A DNA stretch of 11,828 nucleotides from Deltaproteobacteria bacterium (GTDB lineage: Bacteria; Desulfobacterota; Dissulfuribacteria; Dissulfuribacterales; UBA3076), in NCBI GenBank assembly GCA_030605675.1, contig JAUWHV010000064.1:1-11828 (forward strand). Direction: 5' to 3'. The translations under genes were made by a program, and so were the position numbers. Each line of letters opens with the position of its first letter. Position 1 is the first letter of the stretch. Positions 1 to 6,731 of the stretch are shown here, piece after piece. The notes below the pieces were generated by a model. That model searched no databases. It was not told the DNA's origin and saw only the letters and a program-made list of their open reading frames with translations.

Positions 1-139
1 GCGTCCTTTGCGTCTTGAGCGAAGTTTACCCCGTTGAATGTCCTTGTTTTTCTATTCAACTAGGGCGGGCGGTTACTTCAGCCTTCTACCTTCAGTCTAT
101 TCACCTGAATAGCTACTTACATCCTTAACTACATTGGAA
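1..139. other. Non-coding left edge with two short palindromes
   Basis: No credible gene is seen here. The first ~30 bases show a loose 8-base periodicity (words such as TTTGCGTC), which may be the end of a short-unit repeat array cut by the window edge. Two perfect inverted repeats follow. GTTGAAT (33-39) faces ATTCAAC (54-60) across a 14-base loop. CTATTCA (97-103) faces TGAATAG (106-112) across 2 bases. The second lies about 28 bases beyond the hsp20 stop codon and could form a hairpin at the 3' end of that transcript, but no T-run follows it on the minus strand, so it is not a standard intrinsic terminator. Confidence 0.35.
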
Positions 140-577
140 TCAGGACACATCGATTTTTATTGTATCATTCGCCTTTTTGCAAAGCATCCGTATAACGAGC
201 AACCCGTTTTCGTAATATGCATCCATCTGCTCCGGATCTACATCCACAGGAATGCGAATGATACGTTCGAATCGGCCGTATTCAATTTCCATCTGATAAA
301 AACGCCCTTTGCCCAAACTGACTGGTGGACGTCTCCGGCCGGCCAGGTGCAAGAACTGACCTTTAAAGATAAGATTCAAACTCTCCTTGTCTACGCCTGC
401 GGTATCCGCCACAACATAAACAGCATCAGGCCTTTCATAAATATCTACGGACGGCACCCAGCCTCCCTTGGAAAGCATAACAGGCATTGAAACCTGAAAG
501 ACATCATCTACCAAGCGTTTTACCCGATCTTGCAGAAGCTCAAAGTCACGTTCCACCTTTATCTTTATGACCGGCAT
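140..577 (-). CDS. Small heat shock protein, Hsp20/alpha-crystallin family
   Basis: A 145-residue protein, usual size for a bacterial small heat shock protein. These ATP-independent cytoplasmic chaperones form oligomers that hold unfolding proteins for later refolding. Residues about 41-133 look like the alpha-crystallin domain: it opens with VPSVDIYER, has the GRFERIIRIPVDVD strand region (101-114) and ends with the family signature YENGLLVIRM (122-131). The tail contains IKI (140-142), which fits the C-terminal I-x-I motif used in oligomer contacts. The ATG start is supported by a strong minus-strand ribosome binding site (GGAGGG, + positions 581-586) about four bases upstream. The gene diverges from rpsF, so the 232-base gap between them should hold promoters for both. 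No CIRCE element or convincing heat-shock sigma promoter was found. Confidence 0.93.
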   Translation of the reverse strand: MPVIKIKVERDFELLQDRVKRLVDDVFQVSMPVMLSKGGWVPSVDIYERPDAVYVVADTAGVDKESLNLIFKGQFLHLAGRRRPPVSLGKGRFYQMEIEYGRFERIIRIPVDVDPEQMDAYYENGLLVIRMLCKKANDTIKIDVS

Positions 578-686
578 AGCTCCCTCCGTAGCTGTTCAAA
601 TCCCTTGGCATCTATTCTCATGCCTTTTTCAAAAAACAATAGGTCATGTGACGTTGATAAGCAAGATGAAAAAAGAAAATTTGTTC

Positions 687-713
687 TTGACTCAGGCACT
701 GGTCTCATGTAAT
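687..713 (+). promoter_or_regulatory. Candidate sigma70-type promoter for the rpsF operon
   Basis: TTGACT (687-692) resembles a -35 box and TGTAAT (708-713) matches five of six bases of a -10 box. The 15-base spacer is shorter than the ideal 17, so this is only a candidate. It would start transcription near 720, just at the beginning of the structured rpsF leader. Confidence 0.35.
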
Positions 714-718
714 AGAAA

Positions 719-809
719 GGCCTCTTTTATTCCTCCTTGCCCTGATGGGATTTGCTCAATATGCAGCCTGGATCAGGGCCGGATAATATAGCCCATAGGG
801 AGGCCATAT
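719..809 (+). promoter_or_regulatory. Structured rpsF leader, likely S6:S18 autoregulatory RNA
   Basis: Two nested helices are visible. The outer one pairs 719-727 with 797-805 (nine pairs including two G-U) and covers the rpsF Shine-Dalgarno sequence GGGAGG (798-803). The inner one is a perfect 8-bp stem, GCCCTGAT (739-746) with ATCAGGGC (772-779), and is followed by a CCG at 779-781. A second stretch complementary to the ribosome binding site, CCTCC, lies at 732-736. Bacterial rpsF leaders bound by the S6:S18 complex are known, with a structured hairpin and an essential CCG. The folding is read directly from the bases; the match to that RNA family is inference. Confidence 0.55.
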
Positions 810-1214
810 ATGAAATTACGGCATTACGAAACATTTTATCTTCTCCATCCGGACCTCAGTGACGAGGAACGTACAGCTATCTCGGAAAAACTCCAGCAAA
901 TCATAACCAGCGGGCATGGCGAAATAGTAAAAATTGATCCGTGGCCCCTACAGAAACTTGCTTACAGGGTGCAAAAACAGCCCCAAGGCTATTATGTGTT
1001 GATGGAGTATGGCGCACCTGCCGAATCCATTTCGGAACTCACCCGCAGGCTGCGGTTGGATGAGGGCGTGATGAAATTCGTTACCACAAAGACAAGTAAT
1101 GAGTTTGATGCTGAGGCGTTTGCCAAGGCCCGGGACGAGTCTGCTCCGCCTGCTGAAACTGTTGAAGAGGCTTTGGATTCCACCCAGTCCGCTGAGAAAA
1201 GAGAAGAGGAATGA
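810..1214 (+). CDS. rpsF: 30S ribosomal protein S6
   Basis: A 134-residue S6 protein of the small ribosomal subunit, which binds the central domain of 16S rRNA as a dimer with S18. The family pattern is clear: an N-terminal YETFYLLHPDLSDEE, then DPWPLQKLAYRVQKQPQGYY around residues 43-62, and a helix ELTRRLRLDEGVMKF around 76-90. From about residue 104 the chain is an acidic, low-complexity tail rich in E, A and S, as in many S6 proteins. The start has an excellent ribosome binding site, GGGAGG, six bases upstream, which the leader RNA can mask. It is the first gene of the plus-strand block. Its stop codon lies 5 bases before the preferred rpsR start, so the two are probably translated together. 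Confidence 0.97.
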   Translation: MKLRHYETFYLLHPDLSDEERTAISEKLQQIITSGHGEIVKIDPWPLQKLAYRVQKQPQGYYVLMEYGAPAESISELTRRLRLDEGVMKFVTTKTSNEFDAEAFAKARDESAPPAETVEEALDSTQSAEKREEE

Positions 1215-1219
1215 GACAA

Positions 1220-1486
1220 ATGCAAAATCCAAGAAATAATCGTACCGGGCGCCGGCGCATATATATACGCAGGAAGGTCTGTCGCTTTTGTGCCGACAAG
1301 TCCCTGGCCATAGACTATAAAGACCACCGAACCTTAAGGCATTTTATCACGGAAAGGGGAAAGATGCTGCCCCGCCGTATTACCGGGACCTGTGCCAAGC
1401 ATCAAAGACGCCTGACTACAGCCATCAAACAGGCTAGAATAATGGCCTTGTTGCCATTTACCTCTGGTCATATACTTAAAGATTAG
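1220..1486 (+). CDS. rpsR: 30S ribosomal protein S18
   Basis: A short basic S18 protein (88 residues from this start), partner of S6 in the 30S platform. It carries the typical core: RRKVCRFC, then DYKDHRTLRHFITERGKMLPRR and ITGTCAKHQRRL. CxxC near the N-terminus together with CAKH later forms a likely zinc site, marking this as the zinc-containing type of S18 rather than the zinc-free type. An upstream ATG at 1211 overlaps the rpsF stop, but the GAAGAGGA stretch (1204-1210) ends right against it. The same stretch is nine bases from the ATG at 1220, so 1220 is preferred; using 1211 adds only three residues. Confidence 0.96.
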   Translation: MQNPRNNRTGRRRIYIRRKVCRFCADKSLAIDYKDHRTLRHFITERGKMLPRRITGTCAKHQRRLTTAIKQARIMALLPFTSGHILKD

Positions 1487-1495
1487 CGAGTTACA

Positions 1496-1577
1496 CCGTT
1501 CAGGGTTCAAAGTTTCAGAGGTTCAAAATTCACGAATCAACGGCTTGGATTTTCGGCAATCCCTGAACCTTTGAACC
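1496..1577. repeat. Octamer repeats in inverted arrangement, rpsR/DUF2232 spacer
   Basis: The left side reads as consecutive 8-base units close to GGTTCAAA: exact copies at 1504-1511 and 1520-1527, with variants at 1496-1503 and 1512-1519. The right side (1562-1577) holds two units in the opposite orientation. The segment 1504-1520 matches the reverse complement of 1561-1577 at 15 of 17 positions, so the spacer can fold into a hairpin with a loop of about 40 bases. No T-run follows, so a standard intrinsic terminator is unlikely. Confidence 0.75.
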
Positions 1578-1599
1578 AATCACTTTAGGTATAAAGCAG

Positions 1600-2541
1600 T
1601 TGGCTTATCCTCCAAATCTCTCAAGCAAGTGGACCCTGGCTTCTGTCGTCCTTCTAGTACCCCTTATTTTTGAGGGGATCGCACCTATGTTCCAACTTGT
1701 AGCACCAGGAATTCTTGTTGTATTGACCGAGGGCATCAGTCTTAGTCTGGCAACCTCAATTATTTTCGGGAATTTTGCCTTAGGGGTTTTGCTGTGCTGG
1801 CTAACCATGAAGGTGGAGGCTTTAGTATGGCTGATCCAGACTGCAGGGCTTGCCATGGTCCTGGTGATTGCGAGAAAACAGGATTGGTCCGGGATCAAGA
1901 CCCTTCTGGCAGGTTTTGCCTATCTTTGTGTAACGTTCATAGTTGTACTCAGTGCCGGATCAGGCCCTGATTTGATTGACGGATATAATAAGGTCGTTCA
2001 GGCAATATCCGAGGATATGGATCAGAGTTTGGCTCTCTATAAAGAGAAATCATCCGGCATATACCAGGTAGAATTAGAAAACTGGTTCCGGCAGTTTAAA
2101 GAAGTCATTATACGCTTTTTCCCAGGACTATTGGGTTCAGTCTTTGTGATCATAAGCCTGAGTAATATATTGGTACCAAAAATATATCTTGCCAAAAGGC
2201 TCAAAAACGAGGCATTTGTGCCGGTGTTCACTCAGTGGAAACTACCTGAACCACTTATCTGGGTGATAATAACAGCGGGTGCATTGGCCTTTTTGGGAAA
2301 AGGTATATTCAAAGTCTGCGGAGAAAATGTCCTGCTGGTACTGAGCAGTATCTATTTTTTGCAAGGACTGGCGGTAGTTGCCTTTTATTTTGAAAGACTG
2401 AAGGTCCCTGCATTCATCCGCTGGATCACATATATATTGCTTTGCATCCAGTGGTATGGTCTAATATTGGTCGTTATTATAGGAGTGTCTGATGTATGGT
2501 TTGATCTGAGAGCCAGAGCACCATCAGCCAGAGAGTCTTGA
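1600..2541 (+). CDS. DUF2232 (YybS-like) integral membrane protein
   Basis: A 313-residue, very hydrophobic protein with roughly eight predicted membrane segments by eye and one polar stretch around residues 125-170. The C-terminal half has the DUF2232 pattern: QWKLPEPLIWVIITAGAL, an N-x-L-x-V stretch leading to IYFLQGLAVVAFYF, and a terminal GVSDVWFDLR. DUF2232 genes are commonly found between rpsR and rplI in deltaproteobacteria and near rplI in Bacillus (yybS), which supports the call. The biochemical function is unknown. The start is TTG at 1600 with a weak AGG ten bases upstream; no better in-frame start precedes the first membrane segment. Both flanking spacers contain inverted short-unit repeats, so this gene may be expressed differently from its ribosomal neighbours. 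Confidence 0.85.
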   Translation: MAYPPNLSSKWTLASVVLLVPLIFEGIAPMFQLVAPGILVVLTEGISLSLATSIIFGNFALGVLLCWLTMKVEALVWLIQTAGLAMVLVIARKQDWSGIKTLLAGFAYLCVTFIVVLSAGSGPDLIDGYNKVVQAISEDMDQSLALYKEKSSGIYQVELENWFRQFKEVIIRFFPGLLGSVFVIISLSNILVPKIYLAKRLKNEAFVPVFTQWKLPEPLIWVIITAGALAFLGKGIFKVCGENVLLVLSSIYFLQGLAVVAFYFERLKVPAFIRWITYILLCIQWYGLILVVIIGVSDVWFDLRARAPSARES

Positions 2542-2556
2542 GAGCCGGACATTAAA

Positions 2557-2718
2557 ATTGAGGTATTTAGGAATTGAGGTATTTGGGAATTGAGGGATTC
2601 AGGAATTCAGGGATTTAAAGATTTAGGGATTATAATTTACAAAATACCTTCAATTCCCAAATTCTTCTATTTTTTACTCCTTTAATTCCTCAATTCCTCA
2701 ATTCCTCAATTCCTCAAT
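2557..2718. repeat. Two opposed arrays of nine degenerate octamers, DUF2232/rplI spacer
   Basis: The left array (2557-2628) is nine consecutive 8-base units such as ATTGAGGT, ATTTAGGA and ATTCAGGG. The right array (2647-2718), read on the minus strand, is nine units of the same kind; its four outermost are exact ATTGAGGA copies, seen on the plus strand as ATTCCTCA at 2685-2716. The 18-base centre (2629-2646) is AT-rich. Pairing unit by unit from the outside, about 51 of 72 positions are complementary, best in the outer half. The RNA could form one very long hairpin just upstream of rplI. No open reading frame is involved. Confidence 0.9.
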
Positions 2719-2757
2719 TATTTTTAAACACAAATATTTTTTCGAGGTTTCAGACAA

Positions 2758-3210
2758 ATGGAAATCATTCTTAAAGAAACTATCCCTTCTCTCGGGAAGG
2801 CCGGAGACATGGTTAAGGTCGCAAATGGCTATGGCCGCAATTTCCTGCTGCCTAAGGGCAAGGCCATATTTGCCAACAAAAAGAATATGTCTCAGATTGA
2901 GCGTCAACAGGCCTCTATCCTGGCTAATGCTGCCAAGGAACATGATGAGTTTGACGCCCTGGCCACCAAGCTTGGTGATCTGGAAATCACCATACCTGTC
3001 CGGGTAGGTGAAGTGGATCGGCTTTATGGCTCTGTTACCAATCTGGACATAGCCAACGTTATAGAATCACAAGGGTATTCAATTGATCGCAAGAAAATAC
3101 AGCTGGACGAGCCCATCAAGGCCCTTGGCGAATTCGAGGTCTCAATAAAGCTCAGCCCTGATGTCAGGGCCATAGTCAAAGTCAATGTGGTCCCACAGGA
3201 GTCTTTGTGA
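2758..3210 (+). CDS. rplI: 50S ribosomal protein L9
   Basis: A 150-residue L9 protein, the usual length. L9 is an elongated two-domain protein at the base of the L1 stalk that helps maintain reading frame. The N-terminal rRNA-binding domain shows the family signature: MEIILKETIPSLGKAGDMVKVANGYGRNFLLPKGKA (residues 1-36, cited in two parts: start to GDMVKV, then NGYGRNFLLP). A long connecting helix follows (about 41-75), then the C-terminal domain with GEVDRLYGSVT around residues 84-94. The ATG has a GAGG (2744-2747) ten bases upstream. It sits directly after the opposed octamer arrays and before another repeat-filled spacer leading to dnaB, an order shared with many bacteria. Confidence 0.97.
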   Translation: MEIILKETIPSLGKAGDMVKVANGYGRNFLLPKGKAIFANKKNMSQIERQQASILANAAKEHDEFDALATKLGDLEITIPVRVGEVDRLYGSVTNLDIANVIESQGYSIDRKKIQLDEPIKALGEFEVSIKLSPDVRAIVKVNVVPQESL

Positions 3211-3254
3211 CATTGAGTAATCTACAAAGATGTCGGCATCCTTCACGACAAGTC

Positions 3255-3272
3255 AAAAGTAGTTTACACTTT
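3255..3272 (+). repeat. 18-bp word, copy 1 (inverted copy at 9097-9114)
   Basis: AAAAGTAGTTTACACTTT occurs here and, as an exact reverse complement, at 9097-9114. An 18-base match is not expected by chance in a window of this size. Its inner 12 bases (3261-3272) are also repeated inverted at 3429-3440, just before dnaB. Confidence 0.85.
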
Positions 3273-3440
3273 GTTGATCTTGTATTCTGGCAGTGAAATT
3301 TGAAACTCGAAATTTGAAATTGGGAAAAACACAAAGATGAAGATGCGTTACCAAATTTCCAATTTCTATTTTCTAATTTCACCGTTCCGTGAACGGTTAC
3401 CAATTTGATAATGCACGCTTTTTCGAAAAAAGTGTAAACT
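3261..3440. repeat. MITE-like 180-bp unit bounded by a 12-bp inverted repeat
   Basis: AGTTTACACTTT (3261-3272) and AAAGTGTAAACT (3429-3440) are perfect inverted repeats that enclose most of the rplI/dnaB spacer. Inside are the opposed heptamer arrays and a perfect 7-bp hairpin, ACCGTTC (3381-3387) with GAACGGT (3391-3397). No clear target-site duplication flanks the outer repeats and no protein is encoded, so it may be a small non-autonomous element or a fixed regulatory structure. Confidence 0.5.
3294..3381. repeat. Two opposed arrays of four heptamers, rplI/dnaB spacer
   Basis: The left array (3294-3321) is four 7-base units: TGAAATT, TGAAACT, CGAAATT, TGAAATT. The right array (3354-3381), read on the minus strand, is TGAAATT, AGAAAAT, AGAAATT, GGAAATT. 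A 32-base centre separates them. The design is the same as in the DUF2232/rplI spacer, but the unit is seven bases long and has a different sequence. Confidence 0.85.
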
Positions 3441-3460
3441 GGTGAATGAAGGCTGCCAAG

Positions 3461-4831
3461 ATGTCTATAGCATCCCTTAAGACTGTTATCAAACCTGCTG
3501 AATACCGCCTTCCGCCACAAAATGTAGAAGCAGAGCAGTGTATCCTCGGAGGCATCCTGATCGAGGACCAGGCCCTTCTGAAGGTTATTGAATTTCTGCA
3601 CCCGGAGGACTTCTACAAAGAGGCCCACGGCATTATCTATGCTGCCATACTTGATCTTTTTGACAGAAATGAACCCCAAGACCTCGTGACTGTTCACAAT
3701 GCCCTGAAATCCATGGGAAAACTTGAAGCAGTCGGGGGGGCAGCCTACCTTGCAGAAATCACGGAAACTATGCCGGTAGCCGCCAATATCGGCTACTACG
3801 GCAAAATCGTTTGGGACAAGGCCGTCCTCCGCCGGCTTATTCAAAAGGCATCAGACATATCCACCCTTTGTTACGAAGAAGCAGGAGAGGTAGACGAGGT
3901 CCTGGAATCTGCCGAGGCATCCATATTTGAAATCTCTCAGACCAAAATCCGTCAGGCCTTCCACCCTCTTAAGAGCATACTTAGGGACAGTATCAAAAAG
4001 GTTGAGGATCTGTACGAACGCAAAGAACTGATCACCGGTGTGTCTGCAGGGTTTACAGAACTGGACAAGCTGACTGCAGGGTTTCAGCCATCCGACCTTA
4101 TTATCATTGCGGGTCGTCCCAGCATGGGAAAGACGGCCTTTGCCCTGAATATCGCTCAGAACGCTGCCATTGCCAACGATATTTGTGTTGCGATCTTCTC
4201 TTTGGAAATGTCCAAGGATCAACTGGCCATCAGGATGCTGTGTTCAGAGGCCAGGGTGAACGCACAGAAGGTAAGGACGGGTTTCCTGAGTGAGCGGGAC
4301 TGGCCAAAGCTGATAAATGCCGCAGGTCACCTCTCCGAGGCCCCTATCTTTATCGATGACACACCGGCCTTATCCGTCATGGAGATAAGGGCCAAGGCCA
4401 GGAGGCTTAAGAGCAAACACGACCTTGGCCTTGTATTGGTAGATTACATGCAGCTCATGAGGGGAAGGGGACGCAACGAGAGCAGAGAGCAGGAAATTTC
4501 CGAGATCTCAAGGTCACTCAAGGCAATGGCCAAGGAGCTGAATGTCCCTGTGGTAGCCCTGTCTCAGCTTAATCGCAAGGTAGAGGACAGGCCAAACAAA
4601 AGACCGCAGATGGCAGACCTCAGGGAGTCAGGGGCAATAGAACAGGACGCTGATGTAATCGCCTTTATTTTCCGGGACGAAGTCTATAATCGATCTGAAG
4701 ACAACCCGAACAGAGGTATGGCTGAAATCATTGTGGCCAAGCAGAGAAACGGTCCCATTGGTATTGTAAAGCTGGCCTTTGTGGACAAATACGCTACCTT
4801 TGCCAACCTGTCTCGCGAATCAGAATATTGA
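3461..4831 (+). CDS. dnaB: Replicative DNA helicase DnaB
   Basis: The hexameric helicase that unwinds DNA at the replication fork (456 residues from this start). An N-terminal DnaB domain (PPQNVEAEQCILGGIL onward) is followed by a RecA-like ATPase domain starting near ELDKLTAGFQPSDL. The Walker A motif GRPSMGKT lies at about residues 218-225, Walker B is the LVLVDYMQL stretch near 325, and the later motif SQLNRKVEDRP with DLRESGAIEQDAD is intact. No intein is present. An ATG at 3446 would add five residues, but the GAAGG at 3448-3452 is placed eight bases before the ATG at 3461, so 3461 is preferred. The start lies immediately after the right arm of a 12-bp inverted repeat. The 3' end overlaps the likely start of rsmG. 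Confidence 0.97.
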   Translation: MSIASLKTVIKPAEYRLPPQNVEAEQCILGGILIEDQALLKVIEFLHPEDFYKEAHGIIYAAILDLFDRNEPQDLVTVHNALKSMGKLEAVGGAAYLAEITETMPVAANIGYYGKIVWDKAVLRRLIQKASDISTLCYEEAGEVDEVLESAEASIFEISQTKIRQAFHPLKSILRDSIKKVEDLYERKELITGVSAGFTELDKLTAGFQPSDLIIIAGRPSMGKTAFALNIAQNAAIANDICVAIFSLEMSKDQLAIRMLCSEARVNAQKVRTGFLSERDWPKLINAAGHLSEAPIFIDDTPALSVMEIRAKARRLKSKHDLGLVLVDYMQLMRGRGRNESREQEISEISRSLKAMAKELNVPVVALSQLNRKVEDRPNKRPQMADLRESGAIEQDADVIAFIFRDEVYNRSEDNPNRGMAEIIVAKQRNGPIGIVKLAFVDKYATFANLSRESEY

Positions 4832-5477
4832 GCCTCTATTACATGAGCTCTTGCAGGAAGGTGGCGTAACGCCATCAGGGGAGCTCATAACAAATCTCAG
4901 AGTCTATCTAGGGGAGCTTTACTCCTGGAACCAGCGCATCAACCTCACCGGCCTCAAGACCATGGAGGAAATGGCCGTCAAGCACGTCGGTGATACCTTG
5001 ACTCTGATTCGTTTTCTGCCAAAGGGTGTCCATCACGTACTGGATATAGGCACAGGCCCCGGTGTTCCAGGATTAATCCTCAAGCTGTTTCGTCCCGATC
5101 TTGAAATAGTGCTTATTGACGCCATTCGGAAGAAGGTCTCGTTTCTCAATACTGTAATCGCAATAATCGGCCTTACAGGTATCCGGGCTGAGCACTGCCG
5201 AGTGGGTCCCAAAGATATACCCGGGCATCTCCCCCCTGAAGGCTTTGATGTAATTGTCAGCCAGGCAGTGGGTCCTCTGGATGAGCTTGCCCGCATGGCC
5301 CGGCCTTTACTGTCACCAAACGGTCTGGTAATAGCCATGAAGGGACCAAGGGTAGATGAAGAACTGGAAGGAAAAATGGGCTATCTGCAAAGGCATGGAT
5401 GGAAGACCGGTATCATAAAAACTCAAACACCTGTTAGTGGTTTTCAACGAAATCTTGTCATGTTACGAAGATACTGA
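4800..5477 (+). CDS. rsmG: 16S rRNA (guanine-N7) methyltransferase RsmG
   Basis: RsmG (GidB) methylates G527 of 16S rRNA using S-adenosylmethionine. The family landmarks are present: YSWNQRINLTGL, KHVGDTLTL, the SAM-binding loop VLDIGTGPGVPGL, DAIRKKVSFL and FDVIVSQAVGPLDEL. In most family members the last motif reads SRAV; here Q replaces R. The start is uncertain because no ATG precedes the conserved region. The frame is open from TTG codons at 4779, 4800 and 4851. The one at 4800 gives about 225 residues and seems closest to the family's length, but no clear ribosome binding site picks among them. Whichever of the first two is used, the gene overlaps the end of dnaB, suggesting coupled translation. 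Confidence 0.9.
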   Translation: MPTCLANQNIEPLLHELLQEGGVTPSGELITNLRVYLGELYSWNQRINLTGLKTMEEMAVKHVGDTLTLIRFLPKGVHHVLDIGTGPGVPGLILKLFRPDLEIVLIDAIRKKVSFLNTVIAIIGLTGIRAEHCRVGPKDIPGHLPPEGFDVIVSQAVGPLDELARMARPLLSPNGLVIAMKGPRVDEELEGKMGYLQRHGWKTGIIKTQTPVSGFQRNLVMLRRY

Positions 5478-5489
5478 TCCATTTACAAA

Positions 5490-5990
5490 ATGGCCGAACT
5501 ACATCTGTGGCAGCGGGACATCCTGATCCTGCTCCTTCTTGGCTGGAGCAATTTTCTGCCCATACTGGGTAGGGTCGTCCTCAAGGAACGCCTTTCCGCT
5601 CCTTTGGACCTGGGGTACAAATGGATAGATAATCGTTACCTACTGGGTCCGCACAAGACCTGGAGGGGCATAATTATTTCAGTCATTGGGACTGGTCTGG
5701 CCGGTCACTTTACGCCATTAGGCCTTGTTCTCGGCCTTAAACTCGCCATGTGTTCCATGTCCGGCGATCTGATCGCAAGCTTTGCAAAACGACGCTTGGG
5801 CTTGAAAAGTGGTAGTAAGGCCCTTTTGCTGGATCAAGGCCTTGAGTCATTTCTCCCCTTGTGGCTACTCAAGGACAGCCTTTTTATTTGCTGGACTGAG
5901 ATAATCCTGATAATCTCCTGCTTTACAATACTGGAGATCGGCCTCTCCCCACTTCTTTACATGCTTCATATCAGGAGAAGTCCCCACTGA
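5490..5990 (+). CDS. CarS-like (CDP-archaeol synthase family) membrane cytidylyltransferase homologue
   Basis: A 166-residue membrane protein with the pattern of the CarS-like/DUF46 family, related to CdsA. Archaeal CarS attaches CMP from CTP to unsaturated archaetidic acid in membrane lipid synthesis. Visible signatures are NFLP (21-24), PLDLGYKW then LLGPHKTWRG (38-60), SGDLIASFAKRRLGLKSG (91-108) and LDQGLES (114-120). In archaeal CarS the acidic, K-T and G-D residues of these motifs line the CTP/metal site. About four to five hydrophobic segments are seen. Bacterial homologues exist but their substrate is not settled, so archaeol synthesis should not be assumed. The gene starts 12 bases after rsmG, without a strong ribosome binding site, and ends four bases before the PHP gene. 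Confidence 0.8.
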   Translation: MAELHLWQRDILILLLLGWSNFLPILGRVVLKERLSAPLDLGYKWIDNRYLLGPHKTWRGIIISVIGTGLAGHFTPLGLVLGLKLAMCSMSGDLIASFAKRRLGLKSGSKALLLDQGLESFLPLWLLKDSLFICWTEIILIISCFTILEIGLSPLLYMLHIRRSPH

Positions 5991-5994
5991 ATTC

Positions 5995-6672
5995 ATGGCT
6001 CTCTTAAAGACAGACCTCCACATACATACTTCTGAAGACCCTGAAGATCTTATCCGGTACAGCGCGACCGAACTCATAGACATGGCCCACAGGCTGGGAT
6101 ACTCAGTACTGGCCATAACCAACCACAACTGTGTTACCTATAGCGAATACCTCAGGGATTATGCCAGGGAAAGAGGAATAGTGTTGATACCGGGTATGGA
6201 GGCAACAATTCAAGGCCGGCACGTACTTCTCCATAACCTGGATTTTAAACAGGTAAAACGCGACAAAATCGCTAACCTGGAATACTTGAAGCGATCCGAC
6301 AATCTGATAGTTGCTCCTCACCCATACTTTCCCAGTCCTGTAGCACTCAGGGGTATGCTGAGACGACACGTCAATCTTTTTGACGCAGTGGAGCATTGCC
6401 ACTGTTATACTAAACGACTGGATTTTAACCGCCCTGCAATAAAATTTGCAAAAGAACACAATCTCCCCATGATTGGTACTTCTGACGCCCACCAAAGATG
6501 CCAGTTCCACACAACTTACTCGCTCATAGAAGCAGAACCTGATCCGGAATCAGTTATCCAGGCCGTCAAGTCCGGCAAGGTCCGGATAGTCACTCGCCCC
6601 CTTCCCCTGTTTCTTCTGCTGAAGATCAACTTAAAGATGCTTTGGAGAAACAAGATTCTGAAAAGGTTTTAA
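5995..6672 (+). CDS. PHP-domain metal-dependent phosphoesterase family protein
   Basis: A 225-residue soluble protein with a PHP domain, a fold that binds up to three metals and typically hydrolyses phosphoester bonds. The metal-ligand motifs appear in order: DLHIHT (7-12), ITNHN (41-45), GMEA (67-70), APHP (107-110) and GTSDAH (161-166). In the second motif an asparagine (N43) takes the place often held by aspartate; the ligand histidine H44 is kept. The C-terminus ends in a basic, hydrophobic stretch (from about 202) that could lie against a membrane. The ATG has an AGGAG (5973-5977) rather far upstream. Its neighbours, a CarS-like enzyme and lptD, hint at an envelope or lipid role, but the substrate cannot be told from sequence. 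Confidence 0.85.
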   Translation: MALLKTDLHIHTSEDPEDLIRYSATELIDMAHRLGYSVLAITNHNCVTYSEYLRDYARERGIVLIPGMEATIQGRHVLLHNLDFKQVKRDKIANLEYLKRSDNLIVAPHPYFPSPVALRGMLRRHVNLFDAVEHCHCYTKRLDFNRPAIKFAKEHNLPMIGTSDAHQRCQFHTTYSLIEAEPDPESVIQAVKSGKVRIVTRPLPLFLLLKINLKMLWRNKILKRF

Positions 6673-6731
6673 GTTTTATCCTCTATTTATTGAAAGCACT
6701 ATGTCCATGTGATACTAAACGGATACAGGTT

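Noticed and set aside
1496..3381. CRISPR array
   Set aside because: The repeats are 7-8 bases long, contiguous and inverted in pairs; there are no 25-40 base repeats with unique spacers and no cas genes.
3381..3397. Intrinsic terminator between rplI and dnaB
   Set aside because: The 7-bp hairpin is perfect but no T-run follows on either strand.
3182..3844. A 220-codon minus-strand open frame across the rplI/dnaB junction
   Set aside because: It runs antisense over the rplI end, the repeat spacer and the well-supported dnaB start, and its protein resembles no family.
6642..6731. Upstream TTG start for lptD
   Set aside because: It would overlap the PHP gene and place about 30 residues before an otherwise normal signal peptide starting at 6732.
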